From NCBI GenBank assembly GCA_937912125.1, contig CALDOK010000241.1, positions 1 through 35,710 of the forward strand: a DNA stretch of 35,710 nucleotides, in the 5' to 3' direction. Within the stretch, counting starts at the first letter, position 1. Every line of letters starts with the position of its first letter. A model generated the notes under the pieces. The model was not told the DNA's origin, ran no database searches, and saw only the letters and a program-made list of their open reading frames with translations. This DNA is from an uncultured Pseudomonadota bacterium. Its GTDB lineage: Bacteria; Myxococcota_A; UBA796; JAFGLY01. Positions 18,201-25,002 of the stretch are shown piece by piece. Both the position numbers and the translations under genes were made by a program.

Positions 18201-18665
18201 CTACCAGGTGTACGGCAGGATCTGGTAGTCGATCTCGTAGACGATGGGGGAGTCGCCCGCGGCGGCGTACCACTCGCCACTGAGGATCTCGGCGACGAGG
18301 GCAGCGTTCTCGACCGGCGTCACGGAGGTGACGATGTCGGGGAAGGCGTGCGCGTCGGCGGCGGCGTTGCCGAAGCCGTCGTGGTCGACGTCAGCGCAGA
18401 CCTTGGCGCCGCTGGTGTCGGTGTACTTGGTGGCGAGGTCCTCGCCCGCCGCTGCGCCGTCGTAGGCGGCCGACGCGAAGTCGAGCATGTAGTGGATGCG
18501 GGTGGGCTTGAGGTAGAAGCCAGTGCCGGGGGCCGGGACGAGTTCCACGAGGGTCGCGTTGAGGGTCTTGACCTTGGCAGCGGTGATGGTGCCACGGACA
18601 GTGTTTTCGTGGGTGTCGGCGGGGCAGGTCGTGCCGAACACGCCGTCGGTCTTGATGAGGGACAT
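18201..18665 (-). CDS. Capsid decoration / head-stabilising protein candidate
   Basis: A 154-residue protein directly downstream of the major capsid gene. The sequence (ELVPAPGTGFYLKPTRIHYMLDF, in parts, then a Tyr/Asp segment and DLATKYTD) has the look of beta-rich accessory proteins that follow the capsid gene in many tailed phages and stabilise the shell. It has two cysteines and no enzymatic motif. It is separated from the capsid gene by an 84-bp gap holding a perfect hairpin and followed by a terminator, so its dosage may be set separately from the capsid protein. Confidence 0.6.
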   Translation of the reverse strand: MSLIKTDGVFGTTCPADTHENTVRGTITAAKVKTLNATLVELVPAPGTGFYLKPTRIHYMLDFASAAYDGAAAGEDLATKYTDTSGAKVCADVDHDGFGNAAADAHAFPDIVTSVTPVENAALVAEILSGEWYAAAGDSPIVYEIDYQILPYTW

Positions 18666-18720
18666 GGAGTGGTCCTGGGTGAATCGGAGGGGAGGGCAGA
18701 CGGGGGTGGGGAGGTGGCGG

Positions 18721-18741
18721 CGGGCCGCTCAGAGCGGCCCG
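18721..18741. other. Perfect 9-bp hairpin downstream of the capsid gene
   Basis: CGGGCCGCT (18721-18729) pairs fully with AGCGGCCCG (18733-18741) across a 3-nt loop. It starts 8 bp after the capsid stop codon on the minus strand. There is no T-run after it; the following bases are C-rich. It could act as an mRNA 3'-end stabiliser, a partial attenuator or a processing site rather than a strong terminator. Confidence 0.6.
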
Positions 18742-18749
18742 AGCCGGAC

Positions 18750-19814
18750 CTAGAAGGCTTCGCCGTCGACGTAGAGCGCCGTGGAGTTGAGCCGCCCCTC
18801 GCAGACCATCTGGCCGGCGAAGTCGATGTACCCCACGTTGACCCGCTTGTTTCCGGAGACCTGCAGGTCCATGGGCGTGATGCCGCACATGCCGTCGATC
18901 TCCTTGTTCTTGAGGAACACCGGCATGATCGCGCCCAGGTCGAGGCTGAGCACGGACCAGGGCTTCGCGGTCGTCGCAGCGCCAGCGTTGGGCAGGTCGC
19001 TCGTGACGTACACCGGGCGCCCGTTGATCATGAACTCGGGGAGCAGCACGTCGATGGAGTCGGCCTTGGCGTACCGGACGTAGGGAGCCATGACGGCGGA
19101 GAGGTGCGTGGCGGCCAACGTCGAAGCGAAGTCGAACACCTTCGAGCGGTCGGACACGCGCTCCTTCTGCTTGTGGTTGGTGTGCGTGAAACCCAGGCGG
19201 CCGTTGTCTCCCACCGAACCGGCGAAGTCGTAGCTGTAGTTCTGCATGGCCGGGACAGCCGAGTACGTGCCCTTGTCGAGTTCGCCGATCGTGTTGCCCT
19301 GCGCTCCGATGGCGTCCTCCTCGACCATGCCGTCGGTGTAGTCGCTGCCGTTGAGGTGCCCCCAGCCGCCCGTCACGAAGGCAGCGACGCCGCCCTGGAA
19401 GAAGTGCTGGTGGGCGTAGCGCATGACGGCTGCGGCGACGGACTGTCCGCGCCGCGCGATGGCGGCCTTGCTCTCGGCGTCGAGCTCGTAGATGGCACGC
19501 TCGACGACGCTCGAGACGAAGGGCGCCGTCACGAACGCAGGATGGAACCGCAGGGACTCGTTCATCCCCTGGCTGCGCAGGTCGATGTCCTCGTAGCCCG
19601 TCGGCATGCCCGTGAGGTTGCTGTGCTCGCGGACCTCGACGTTGGCCTGCATGGTCCGGCCACCACCCTTCGTCAGGCCGCTTTCCCCGTACACCTTGCG
19701 GTAGCACGCGAAGTACGGGAGCTCCTTGAAGAGCCCGTCGACCGTCTGGCCGATCTGGATCGTGAGGAGGGTAGCGAGTTCGTCGCTGTCCATGGTGATG
19801 GTACGGGTGGTCAT
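18750..19814 (-). CDS. Major capsid protein
   Basis: A 354-residue protein between the scaffold and decoration genes. It is a mixed alpha/beta, soluble protein without low-complexity regions; the N-terminus is helical (DSDELATLLTIQIGQ) and the C-terminal half has capsid-like segments such as PEFMINGRPVYVTSDLP and NVGYIDFAGQM. Size and place immediately after a scaffold gene are those of major capsid proteins of short-tailed phages. Unlike several other virion proteins here it lacks the DVLxEAA motif, so it is probably not processed at that signal. I cannot assign it to a named capsid family by eye. Confidence 0.8.
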   Translation of the reverse strand: MTTRTITMDSDELATLLTIQIGQTVDGLFKELPYFACYRKVYGESGLTKGGGRTMQANVEVREHSNLTGMPTGYEDIDLRSQGMNESLRFHPAFVTAPFVSSVVERAIYELDAESKAAIARRGQSVAAAVMRYAHQHFFQGGVAAFVTGGWGHLNGSDYTDGMVEEDAIGAQGNTIGELDKGTYSAVPAMQNYSYDFAGSVGDNGRLGFTHTNHKQKERVSDRSKVFDFASTLAATHLSAVMAPYVRYAKADSIDVLLPEFMINGRPVYVTSDLPNAGAATTAKPWSVLSLDLGAIMPVFLKNKEIDGMCGITPMDLQVSGNKRVNVGYIDFAGQMVCEGRLNSTALYVDGEAF

Positions 19815-19850
19815 GCTGATCGTCTCTCTGGGGCTGGGAGGTGGGCCCGG

Positions 19851-20777
19851 CTACCGGCGGAACTTCGCCGCGTAGGCACTGGCCTGTTTGGGGTTCTGCG
19901 TGACCCAGTTGGCCATCTTGACCGGGTCGGCTTGGACGTGGGCAGGGGGACCTTCAGCGCGGCTGGTGCCCGCGCTGCCTGCACGGCTGCGCGCCGCCCG
20001 CTGTGACTTCTTCGCGAGGTCTTGGCGACGTGCCTTGGCCTGGGCCTGGGCGGCGTAGAATCGGTTGAGCTGGACCTTGTTGATGGCCTCTTCGAGGCGC
20101 CCGCCGGGGTCTTCTCCCGCCTTCTTCCACGCGACGATCACTGCCTTGACCTCGTCCTCGAATCCGGGCTTGGCGAAGTCGTCCGGGTACTTCTCGATGA
20201 TGCCGTCGCGGCTGGCCTCTCTGCGCGCCTGGGCGGCGTAGTCGGCGATGGGCTTTGCCAGCGTCTCCATGCTCGCCGCGTGCTGGGCCTCGTGGAACTT
20301 GCGGACGTCGTTCTCGTCGGTCATGTCCAGGTTCTTGGTGTCGATGGCCTTGCCCGCTTTGATCTGCGCTTGGAGCTCCTCGCTCCCAAACAACTGCGCG
20401 AGCCTGGCGCGACTGCGGACCACTTCCTTCTGTGCCGCCTTGGCCGCTGCCGACTCCGCGCGTGCCTGATCGAGGGTCGCCTCTGCAGTCTCGCGCGCCG
20501 CGGCGACGTCGCGGTCCCGCTGCTGCTTCATCGCGCGGATGATGCCGCGGGCGGCGGGGGGCATGGCTGCCAGCGTTCTGGCGTCGAGCGTCGACAGGTC
20601 GAGGGTGCTCTCTTCGCCCGCTCCCAGGTCCTCGTAGATGCGGTTGAGGTGGTCGTCCGGCGGGTCGGCCTCTTCTTCGACCTCTTCGACCTCTTCGACC
20701 TCTTCGGCATCGTCGTCGACCCCCTCTACGGAGTCGGTGACATCGTCGATCTCGTCTTCCAGGTGGTGGTGTCCCAT
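19851..20777 (-). CDS. Scaffolding protein
   Basis: A 308-residue, highly charged, helical protein just upstream of the capsid gene. Residues 5-45 are strongly acidic (Asp/Glu runs encoded by tandem 9-bp repeats near 20680-20705). A long coiled-coil-like middle (about 85-150) is rich in Ala, Arg, Glu and Gln. The C-terminus is basic (KARRQDLAKKSQRAARSR) and ends in a short helical segment. This polarity, acidic N-terminus and basic capsid-binding C-terminus, is the hallmark of phage scaffolds. It guides capsid assembly and is then lost or degraded. No protease domain is evident in it. Confidence 0.82.
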   Translation of the reverse strand: MGHHHLEDEIDDVTDSVEGVDDDAEEVEEVEEVEEEADPPDDHLNRIYEDLGAGEESTLDLSTLDARTLAAMPPAARGIIRAMKQQRDRDVAAARETAEATLDQARAESAAAKAAQKEVVRSRARLAQLFGSEELQAQIKAGKAIDTKNLDMTDENDVRKFHEAQHAASMETLAKPIADYAAQARREASRDGIIEKYPDDFAKPGFEDEVKAVIVAWKKAGEDPGGRLEEAINKVQLNRFYAAQAQAKARRQDLAKKSQRAARSRAGSAGTSRAEGPPAHVQADPVKMANWVTQNPKQASAYAAKFRR

Positions 20778-20786
20778 GTGTCCTCG

Positions 20787-21434
20787 CTACCCGGCGGCCT
20801 CGGCCAGGATGTCATCGCCAGCACCGGCATCAGCCGGCATCGGCGCGCCCGGCTGAGCGGCGGGTTGCGCTGTCTCTGCGCCCGCCTCCCCGCCGAAGGC
20901 TGTGGTGGTGATCGCCTTGATGAATGCGCCGTCCTTGGCCATGTTGCGCAGCTTCGCGGCGGTGATCTTGTAGTCGGCCTTGCTGGCCATTCCGCTCGGG
21001 TCGAATCCGTGCTTCGTCTTGAACTTGCCGCCCTCGGCCTCCTGGGCGAGCATCGCGAGGGTGACCAGCGGCACCCACACCCCCGGCGGGGGCGCGGCGG
21101 TCCAGGTCATCTCGCCCTTGGTCATCTCCCACTCCACCTGCGGGAGCGGCTCAAGATCAGGCGGGAGCTCCTGGTTGACGGCGTCGAGGACCCCGTTGAG
21201 CTCCTCGGTGAGCGTCTCGACGTCCTTGATCGGGATGGCCTCGGTCGGGATGGGCGCGGCGTCCATGATCGCCTGGCGCTGCTGCTCCACCGCGCTGCCC
21301 TGAGCGTCGATCACATCCTGCGGTCCGACCTCTCCGGGCGCTCCACCAGGGGCTCCACCAGGGGCGCCAGCAGGCATCCCTGCGGGGTCGTAGTCGGAGG
21401 GGGCGGCGTCGACGGGGGGCTGGTAGGCGGGCAT
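20787..21434 (-). CDS. Virion-associated protein ending exactly in the shared motif
   Basis: A 215-residue protein, start ATG 21434 with AGGAG 7 nt upstream. The N-terminal 40 residues are Pro/Gly/Ala-rich with three GAPG repeats. A structured middle part (about 60-180, including WEMTKGEMTW and KITAAKLRNMAKDG) follows. A second Ala/Pro-rich linker leads to the last eight residues, DILAEAAG (208-215), which match the motif found in portal, ejection and polyvalent proteins; here it is the C-terminus itself. It precedes the scaffold gene, where many phages encode a maturation protease or accessory scaffold; I see no Ser/His/Asp protease signature. The function is unknown. Confidence 0.66.
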   Translation of the reverse strand: MPAYQPPVDAAPSDYDPAGMPAGAPGGAPGGAPGEVGPQDVIDAQGSAVEQQRQAIMDAAPIPTEAIPIKDVETLTEELNGVLDAVNQELPPDLEPLPQVEWEMTKGEMTWTAAPPPGVWVPLVTLAMLAQEAEGGKFKTKHGFDPSGMASKADYKITAAKLRNMAKDGAFIKAITTTAFGGEAGAETAQPAAQPGAPMPADAGAGDDILAEAAG

Positions 21435-21501
21435 TCAGGACTCCTGAGTGCCTGTTCTACCACCCCCCGACGATTATTGAGCGATACCGGGAGGTTGCAG
21501 A

Positions 21502-22221
21502 CTACCCGTTCGGACCCAATCCAGCTGCTGGAACCACCATGTCGCGGGACTCTCCTCCGCGGTCCAGGCTGACGGTGAGTGAGCGATCACCGATCGCCTT
21601 CTCGGCCTCGGCGTACGCAGCACGGATGCCGGGGTCGGGGGCGCGCCTGAAGTAGTCGACGCTCTCGCGGTACTCCGCGAACGCCGCCGTACTGGCTGAC
21701 ACCTGCCGACTACCCGCTGTGGCGATTGCGTCCGGCAGGTCGGTGCCGGCCTCGACGACGTTGTTCGCGCGCATCCACTTGCGGCGCTCGGCGGGCGTGT
21801 CGAAGGTCCGGCCTGCGCCGTGGTCGTACTCGCCGTACCTGTACCCGTCGACGACGAGGTTGCAGGTGAACACGCGGCGGAACGGTCCGCCGCAGGCTGG
21901 GCAGAGGTGCCCCTCGTTGCTGTCGCCGGCCCGGAAGTCCAGGTCGATGGACTGCTCGTAGTGGCATGCGTCACAGGTGAACGGCGCCCACACCATCCCG
22001 CTCCAGCGCTTGCCATTGCGGACGTGGATCTCCACCCCGTTGGGCGCGACGCGGACCTCGTCGAGGCCAGCGTCCGGGTGCATCGGCACCGTGGCTGTCA
22101 GGCTGCGCGATGCCTGCGCGCCGCAGTCCTTGCAGGGCACCGCGGCGTCGCGGTCATCCTGCGCGACCATGTGTCTGTTGACGTGCCCCTCCGGGCACTG
22201 GTACGTGTAGAACCTCGCCAT
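21502..22221 (-). CDS. Double zinc-ribbon protein
   Basis: A 239-residue protein from ATG 22221. The N-terminus carries an FmdB-like zinc ribbon: C9, H13 and the pair C30/C33. A second ribbon, CDAC followed by CPAC after about 23 residues, lies near residues 82-110. The C-terminal half is helical and charged without further Cys pairs. Small FmdB-type ribbons are common in phage packaging and head regions and probably bind nucleic acid or protein; a duplicated version of this size is less usual. It lies between the portal and scaffold genes and is preceded 8 nt upstream by a basic small protein. The exact role is unknown. Confidence 0.72.
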   Translation of the reverse strand: MARFYTYQCPEGHVNRHMVAQDDRDAAVPCKDCGAQASRSLTATVPMHPDAGLDEVRVAPNGVEIHVRNGKRWSGMVWAPFTCDACHYEQSIDLDFRAGDSNEGHLCPACGGPFRRVFTCNLVVDGYRYGEYDHGAGRTFDTPAERRKWMRANNVVEAGTDLPDAIATAGSRQVSASTAAFAEYRESVDYFRRAPDPGIRAAYAEAEKAIGDRSLTVSLDRGGESRDMVVPAAGLGPNG

Positions 22222-22229
22222 GGCTCCTC

Positions 22230-22496
22230 CTATCTGGCCAACTCGATGTAGCGCAGCGTGCTGATCGGGATGCGTGAGACGCGGTTGTAGGACTTCGTCC
22301 TCACGCTGCCCTTGTAGGCGTAGTAGCCGTTGGGGTCCTTGCCCAGGCTGAGGCCGCTCACGCCTGCCTTTTTCTTGCGCTGGGTCCACTGGGCCCTGGC
22401 CGACGATGAAATTCCGTGCTGCGGGCTCCTGCGGTTGCCCAGGCTCCTTCTGCGCCTCTTTCGCTTGCCGGCCGCGGAGGTGAGGGGATCGCTCAT
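22230..22496 (-). CDS. Small basic protein, possibly nucleic-acid-binding
   Basis: An 88-residue protein starting at ATG 22496 (ATGA overlap with the previous stop). The first half is extremely basic (KRKRRRR near residues 11-17, RKKK near 41-44). The C-terminal half is a short folded-looking segment with GYYAYKG and SRIPISTLRYIEL. It lies between the portal gene and the zinc-ribbon gene in the head block. An internal head protein or DNA-binding packaging accessory is a reasonable guess. Confidence 0.62.
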   Translation of the reverse strand: MSDPLTSAAGKRKRRRRSLGNRRSPQHGISSSARAQWTQRKKKAGVSGLSLGKDPNGYYAYKGSVRTKSYNRVSRIPISTLRYIELAR

Positions 22497-22666
22497 GACG
22501 CACCACCGGGGCTGCGGCTGCGGACGAACCTCTCCCGGGCCGTGCCCTCCAGCTTCTTCTTCTTCTTCTTCTTCGTCTTCTTCGGGCCTGCTGCTTCCGC
22601 GAGCAGGTCGACGGGCCGCAGGTCGGCGAGTTCGTCGCTCGACATGGTCACTTCGCGGATGGTCAC
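22493..22666 (-). CDS. 57-residue Lys-rich protein with the shared motif
   Basis: A short gene starting at GTG 22666, overlapping the portal stop as GTGA; it ends inside the ATG of the next gene. An in-frame ATG eight codons in (22645) is an alternative start. It encodes DLLAEAAG (residues 20-27), directly followed by PKKT and a run of six lysines, then an Arg/Ser-rich tail. The architecture, tag followed by a polybasic tail, is like that of a processed or targeted capsid-internal peptide that neutralises DNA charge. Coding is supported by tight overlaps on both sides and GC-rich third positions. Confidence 0.66.
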   Translation of the reverse strand: MTIREVTMSSDELADLRPVDLLAEAAGPKKTKKKKKKKLEGTARERFVRSRSPGGAS

Positions 22667-25002
22667 GCGACACCTCCAGGCGCGGGTGCTGCTGCCGGGG
22701 GCGCGGCGCCCTGCTGCTCGGCTTGCGCCTGCTGCTCTCCGGCGGCCTTGAGCTGCGCCATGAGTTGCTCGATGGCGGGCACCTGCTGGTCGGGTGGCAG
22801 CTGACGGATGCGATCGACCTCGGCCTGCACCTCGGGGATGTCGCTGAACGCGGTCTCGACAGCTACCAGCGCCTCCTCAACGCCGGGGCCGCTGCCCGGT
22901 GCTCCACTCGGCGCGACGCCCTGCGGGGCTCCTGGCGGCGCTGCCGCGGGTTGCGCCGGGGCGCCGCCGGGCGCTGGGGCGGCCTCTGCCAGCGGGTCGT
23001 CGGAGGGTGGACCCTTGCTCTCCTTCTCGGCCTTCTTACGCTTGTCCTCCTCGGCCAGCAGCTTGTCCGGGTCGAGGGTCGGTGGCAGTTGGAAATTCGC
23101 GTACACGGCCCGGAGCACGGCGAGCGCAAGCACGGCCATGTGCCCACCCTTGTGGTATTTCTCCCACTGCTCCGCATACATAGGCAGGATCTGGATCAGG
23201 TTGGTCCTGATCTCCAGGCGTGCCCCAGGGGTGCGTCCAGCGTCGCTGAACCCGATCTGGAACCACGAGTCGATGTCGTCGGAGACAATCGACACCTTCC
23301 TCTTGAGATTGTCGTGCAGCACGAGCTTTGTCGCAGGCTCGCCGTCGCCGTCGCCGTCGTCGTCGCCGTCGTCGTCGCCCTCGGCGGACGATGCGGCCTC
23401 AGTGAGGACGTCGTGGCTCTGCTCGTCGGGGTCCTTCTCGTAGTCTGGCCTGTGGGTGGTGCGGGTGATGGGCGCGCTGGTGTCGGCGTCGTCGCCGTCG
23501 TCGGTGTCCTCGCTGCCGTCCATGTCGTTGAGCCTGGCCTGCTCAGGACTGAGCGCGCTGCACAGGCCCATCAGGTACATCGCCGCCAGCGTGCGCAGGG
23601 TCCGCTCCCAGGACGCTGCCTGGCGGCCGAACTCGGAGTCGGTGAAGTCGCGCTGGTACTGGATCTCCTCAGCCGTGACGTTCTGCCTCTCGCCCATCGC
23701 GGAGGGTGACAGGGCGATTGCTGCGGTCAGGTCCCGCTCGACCTTGTCCTCGCGGTCGGTGACGTCGGCGCTCATCCGCTGGGTCTGGATCGGGACACGC
23801 ACCTTGTCGAGCCCGCCCGCCTCTCTGACGATCTTCGGGTCGATGTAGAAGGTCTCGTTGTCCTTTGCCTCGTTGATCTTGTCCCTGATGTCGGGCGGGA
23901 TTGAGTCCGGCGACAGGTAGATGACCTTGTCGCCAGTCGCCTTGTCGATGCCGTGGCTGCGGCTCGCGTTGAGCTCGCGCTGCGCCGGCATCAGCTGGCG
24001 CGCCGGGGCGATGCCCTGCAGCGGGTACTCGGCCCGAGTCTCGAAGAAGTGAATGTGGATGTTGGGGGTGGGGTCACCGCTCGGGTCGACGAGCGGCATG
24101 ATTCCGACATGGACGGGCTCGCGGGAGAGTTCCCCCTGGTCGAGCAGGTGGATCTCGTAGCTGCCGCGGTGGACCGTCCCGTCGTCCTCGACAAAGTCAT
24201 CGACGAAGTTGCACAAGGCCAGCACCCGCACCCACTGGCTCGCCAGGTCGGACGTGTCCTTGTCCGCCGATGCGGTCGTCCTGGGCGAGTCGCCGTAGGC
24301 GTGCTCGTCCAGGAAGTCCTGCTTGCGGCACCCAGTCAGGTCGTCCTCCGGGATGCCGAATTCCTCGGCGACCTCGTGCAGGGGGCGCCATCCGACATGG
24401 CCGCGGAACCGCTGGTGCCTGACGTCGTAGACCTCCCGGTCGACAACGGCTTCCCAGATCGGAAACACGTTGAGCTCCACGCGCTCATCGGGCGACTTGT
24501 GGGTGTCGTCGTGGTTGACCGTGATCGAGAAGCCAACGCCATCGTAGTGGACGCCCTGCCGTACAGCAGAGTCCCACCGCTGCATCTGGTCGAGGTCAAA
24601 CATCCAGTCATTGAGCGCGAGGGCTGCCTTGTCGGCGTCGCCTGTGGTGGACGGGCGCTCGCTGACCTCGGCCTGCAGCTGCCGTGGGAACAGCTGGGAG
24701 AAGTAGGTGCTCGAGGCGGGCTTGATCCGGTTCGTCTCGTAGCGGTTGGTCAGACCGTCGCCGCCCTTCTTCCCCTGGCCCTCCACCCAGGCCCAGAACC
24801 TCGTCTCTGCAGCGGCGGCGATCTCGGCGAGGCCGGACTGCTTGCCCTTCCAGTACCGGTCGTGATCGCTCACGATGCTTGTCGCGCGCTGCATGCGTCG
24901 CTTGGGCGTCAGGTCGGCCTTGCGGTCGGCCTTGCTGTCGGTGGGCTCAGCGTCGGCTGGTGGCTTCGTGGTGGCGTCTGTGGTCGTCGTGGTCGTCGTC
25001 AT
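22663..25002 (-). CDS. Portal protein (head-tail connector)
   Basis: A 779-residue protein directly after the large terminase gene (ATGA overlap). The N-terminus is a low-complexity Thr-rich leader. The core (about residues 40-490) has portal-like features such as KPASSTYFSQLFPRQ, GVHYDGVGFSITVNHDD and QLMPAQRELNASRS followed by a helical stem region. An acidic insert (about 500-560) contains DVLTEAAS at 531-538. The C-terminal third is helical and Gln/Ala/Pro-rich, carries DPLAEAAP at 669-676, and may be a barrel extension as in P22-type portals. Length and long C-terminus are close to P22-type portals (about 725 residues). It forms the dodecameric DNA channel and terminase dock. Confidence 0.83.
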   Translation of the reverse strand: MTTTTTTTDATTKPPADAEPTDSKADRKADLTPKRRMQRATSIVSDHDRYWKGKQSGLAEIAAAAETRFWAWVEGQGKKGGDGLTNRYETNRIKPASSTYFSQLFPRQLQAEVSERPSTTGDADKAALALNDWMFDLDQMQRWDSAVRQGVHYDGVGFSITVNHDDTHKSPDERVELNVFPIWEAVVDREVYDVRHQRFRGHVGWRPLHEVAEEFGIPEDDLTGCRKQDFLDEHAYGDSPRTTASADKDTSDLASQWVRVLALCNFVDDFVEDDGTVHRGSYEIHLLDQGELSREPVHVGIMPLVDPSGDPTPNIHIHFFETRAEYPLQGIAPARQLMPAQRELNASRSHGIDKATGDKVIYLSPDSIPPDIRDKINEAKDNETFYIDPKIVREAGGLDKVRVPIQTQRMSADVTDREDKVERDLTAAIALSPSAMGERQNVTAEEIQYQRDFTDSEFGRQAASWERTLRTLAAMYLMGLCSALSPEQARLNDMDGSEDTDDGDDADTSAPITRTTHRPDYEKDPDEQSHDVLTEAASSAEGDDDGDDDGDGDGEPATKLVLHDNLKRKVSIVSDDIDSWFQIGFSDAGRTPGARLEIRTNLIQILPMYAEQWEKYHKGGHMAVLALAVLRAVYANFQLPPTLDPDKLLAEEDKRKKAEKESKGPPSDDPLAEAAPAPGGAPAQPAAAPPGAPQGVAPSGAPGSGPGVEEALVAVETAFSDIPEVQAEVDRIRQLPPDQQVPAIEQLMAQLKAAGEQQAQAEQQGAAPPAAAPAPGGVA

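Noticed and set aside
20787..21434. Prohead maturation protease upstream of the scaffold
   Set aside because: The position is right, but no Ser/His/Asp or other protease signature is visible and much of the protein is low complexity.
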